Part shown: one piece after another, positions 46,201-64,000 of the stretch | How the letters are laid out: each line of letters begins with the position of its first letter | Numbering within the stretch: the stretch's first letter is position 1 | From: Limnomonas spitsbergensis | Taxonomy: Eukaryota; Chlorophyta; Chlorophyceae; Chlamydomonadales | DNA length: 64,000 nucleotides | NCBI GenBank assembly: GCA_037349105.1 | Contig: JAYJMM010000116.1 | Coordinates: 3,348,001 to 3,412,000 of the forward strand | Reading direction: 5' to 3' | Translations under genes and position numbers: made by a program | Notes under the pieces: model-generated | What the model was told of the DNA's origin: nothing | Databases searched by the model: none | What the model saw: the letters and a program-made list of their open reading frames with translations, nothing else

Positions 46201-46950
46201 TAAACGCCAGAGCCCTTGACGTTGGAGGTTTGTGAGGCCGAGGTCAAGGGGACGGGTAGGGGAAGGAGGAAGCAAGGGACAGGCGGGGTCCGTATGTGGG
46301 TGTGCTTGGTCTGGTAATGTCCGCTTACGTGAGAGGGATGTACGGTTTAAGGGAGGGTGGTGTGGGGTAGAGGAACGATAGGGTGGACGAGAGTACGAGA
46401 CGAACGGTTGATCCAACAATCCTGAGCGAGTCGTGGGGGGGCATAGACGGGGGGGGGGCGGGGGAGGGGGGCATGAGAGGTCTAGAATGTAGTCATGATG
46501 ATGAGGGAGTGGGGGACCGGGGGGTGCAGCCAGGTCCAGGACAAACAATGTGGGAGGAGGGATGTGGGGCAAGGTGGAAGGGACAGGGGGAGGAGAGGGA
46601 GGGGGGCATGAAAGGTCGAGAATGTTGTTGGGATGGTGGGGGAGTAGGGGGCATGGTGTCGTGCCCAAGTGTAGGACAAAGGGAGCATGAGGAAGGGGTG
46701 GGCTAGAGGGAAGGCCTGGGTTGGGAAAGAGCTCTGGAGCGCGGGTATGAGTACTACGGGGGATAGTGGGACGGGCGCGCTTTGAAGTTGCTTGAGGGCG
46801 TGGGGAGAAGCATTGGGGGAGGAGACCAAGGGCCTGGTCGGCACTGGGAGCAGAGGCGATGTGGGGGAGGGTGGTCGAGACAACCTGAGGGAGTTGGGAG
46901 AAGTCATGGGCGATCTGACTGTCTGACCTGGCGCACGCCAATGTTGCCAT
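43267..46950 (-). CDS. Retroelement-like protein with RNase H and C-terminal Cys/His motif, no RT
   Basis: A single open frame of 1227 codons. Residues 1-330 are Pro/Ser/His-rich and low complexity. RNase H spans about 665-820: YYTDGACIQ (about 669), TRAELGGIHAALDH (about 715), IFTDSLCSMYLIQ (about 744), KVKSHIGIIGNELADIGA (about 797-814), giving the D-E-D-(H)-D set. C-terminal to it is CPIC...H..GRCRHP, like the Cys/His motif after RNase H in many non-LTR retrotransposons. No YxDD or other RT motif appears in the frame. Residues about 330-560 (TIILTPVWKNSSF, PKWPLQLLVIGN) look conserved in style but are unassigned. It may be a truncated LINE 3' end or an autonomous RNase H protein family of algae. 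The ATG at 46950 is the first in frame. Confidence 0.75.
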   Translation of the reverse strand: MATLACARSDSQIAHDFSQLPQVVSTTLPHIASAPSADQALGLLPQCFSPRPQATSKRARPTIPRSTHTRAPELFPNPGLPSSPPLPHAPFVLHLGTTPCPLLPHHPNNILDLSCPPPSPPPVPSTLPHIPPPTLFVLDLAAPPGPPLPHHHDYILDLSCPPPPPPPRLCPPTTRSGLLDQPFVSYSRPPYRSSTPHHPPLNRTSLSRKRTLPDQAHPHTDPACPLLPPSPTRPLDLGLTNLQRQGLWRLRSTNPHPRTQWVPSSANQDHSCIDQHVSFNINPVHPDFDIIPPHSFTIQIGLHSPSSGPLHPPPLPSAPASDPQPLPWQCHYAYLYRPNGTLVGCIPARRLHWLRACYDHTKLTLPALHLAHSEGSFEQDLASLLARYPIHTKHKTGTAPNTTWCLPEPMMQVLSDTMSTHLHRFASPLDVSYHARTYYTTHHHDCLFGALHNAYSTPWTGSSFVHPDFKIKTITKAIRWAVSSASMTTVPTCTIILTPVWKNSSFMNWTSHANVVHVLTLHTDPNFRFSAPDHLAHIYTATQPTYGTPKWPLQLLVIGNTEGLARFYPDPPPTAPVDSNVHTLSGHGHPPGTTPAHRPHPPTRRQSQLPGSHAKWQHPAGFSVASHLHTHTTPPTPLPLAPLTFPLILFDELRSLYPPTYPLAWPLLPAYYTDGACIQDDAGNNLIGAAFYFTVDGSTHTVNPTGKCETNTITRAELGGIHAALDHAHTPSGPALTIAPSLTIFTDSLCSMYLIQKAVFYPHDLLEDKHAPLLLAIRRLLLSRANIGLPTLIQKVKSHIGIIGNELADIGATRALDAPSTCTFNLSHINNQYMASLPAWPCLPQDDTQTDTNDTPWFTSDLTSSIKAHLHSSCPHVTDGDTTISCATYTRIIEENAHSLPLYNNHMWQSSACHFSLKRCILRMRANLLWTAKRALLFRIPYKTTVRSFTDGLCPICTPPPTGPPDATSDTQGHMFGRCRHPRMQASYISRHNKALCLIQRSLHRGTKSGMFTIMDATPATSLPPGVYDTRIPQWMLPAVPPATLCRLRPDLLLIEGLTIADLHSYPPARLADPAFLLDLQHRCTIHVIELGFTSNLQFCLSHKSTQHAQLVQLLRSAGWNLTTPVIDPLHIPAPHPLTYLLPPPAKDILYPYVHLVIIGCSGIFYKDIMHLFPVLGITPFNVPPLLKQLAVHTVQSAYSIHRLRRYLENSPPDCRPASPPVLTDPP

Positions 46951-47370
46951 GTATTGCTGCGAGCCTGCAACGTCCTACCTCGCTCGCCCACACACGCTCA
47001 CGTGCTCCCGCGACTGTGCTAATCCATCTGCAAATAAATCAAACACTAACGCCTCGTGATTAAAATGATTGATACTGGCTCAACCTGGCAAGGCGCGATG
47101 CTAGTCTGAGTCACCCACCCCAGCTGGCGCATACCGGTATTGAGGGCTCCTTCGACAGCGTTAGATCCCGTAGCGCTTGTTCAACGGCGAAGCTGCAGAT
47201 TATTCATTACAACCTTAGTAGATTCACACAGCCAAATTGTGCATAACGTGGCTCGCTGTTGACACACACGACCAAGCGGGCCCGGAGTCACCTGATAACC
47301 CAGCAGGTTAGGGAAGCGGAGGCTATTCTATTGCGTCTCGGAGCAAGCACACGCCACCTTCGCTCTCGAC
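46951..47370. other. Short divergent intergenic gap
   Basis: 420 bp between the start of the minus-strand RNase H ORF and the MGAGIS start. It could serve as a shared promoter region. No TATA box or known element could be assigned. Confidence 0.4.

Positions 47371-64000
<16,630 letters not shown>

Noticed and set aside
43267..46950. Complete LINE retrotransposon
   Set aside because: No reverse transcriptase or endonuclease motif seen in this frame or in nearby ORFs, and no target duplication found.

Overview
The window looks like nuclear DNA of a green alga, most likely a chlorophycean (volvocalean-type) species. Reasons: intron-dense genes with short GC-rich exons; AG|GT junctions with long introns full of mini- and microsatellites; plant-type telomere-like motifs (CCCTAAA) scattered in repeats; plant-like gene families (a clade-A-like PP2C, a plant-type WD40 protein of the WDR44 group, a multidomain CGFS glutaredoxin); and a degenerate ankyrin gene. 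The species assignment is inference. I see no bacterial, organellar or viral gene organisation. I rebuilt the genes by hand from splice junctions and checked reading-frame phase across every junction given.

Layout: (1) 1-4942, plus strand: 3' part of a WDR44-like WD40 gene, nine exons, 424 codons in the window. (2) 6952-19123, minus strand, convergent with gene 1: a 13-exon PP2C Ser/Thr phosphatase (about 683 aa) with all core motifs and a long acidic/Ser-rich C-terminal tail. (3) 19124-29587: about 10 kb without a convincing intact gene, holding a MITE with 5-bp target duplication, several tandem arrays, a perfect 32-bp-arm hairpin and a frameshifted ankyrin-repeat ORF. (4) 29588-41111, plus strand: an eight-exon, 359-aa thioredoxin-like plus two-glutaredoxin (CGFS) protein of the GLRX3/PICOT/GRXS17 family, spread over 11.5 kb because its introns hold giant minisatellites. 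(5) 43267-46950, minus strand: a 1227-codon retroelement-like ORF with RNase H and a Cys/His motif but no visible reverse transcriptase. (6) 47371 to beyond the window end, plus strand: at least 20 exons of a large protein with a possible N-myristoylation start (MGAGIS), which I do not recognise.

The most unusual feature is shared by all four spliced genes. In at least 16 introns, repeats inside the intron are copies of the adjoining exon-intron boundary, carrying the last (or first) exon codons together with the 5' or 3' splice site. The introns are therefore lined with decoy splice sites grown out of the exon edge. This fits a tandem-duplication route to intron growth or birth around AGGT sites, and predicts much alternative splicing. 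Three introns also appear to use GC-AG boundaries. Repeated dispersed modules (a MITE family, a roughly 60-bp GTGTAACGTCATTGAC module and a GC-rich module ending in GTAGCTGAA-type repeats) tie the intergenic and intronic DNA together.
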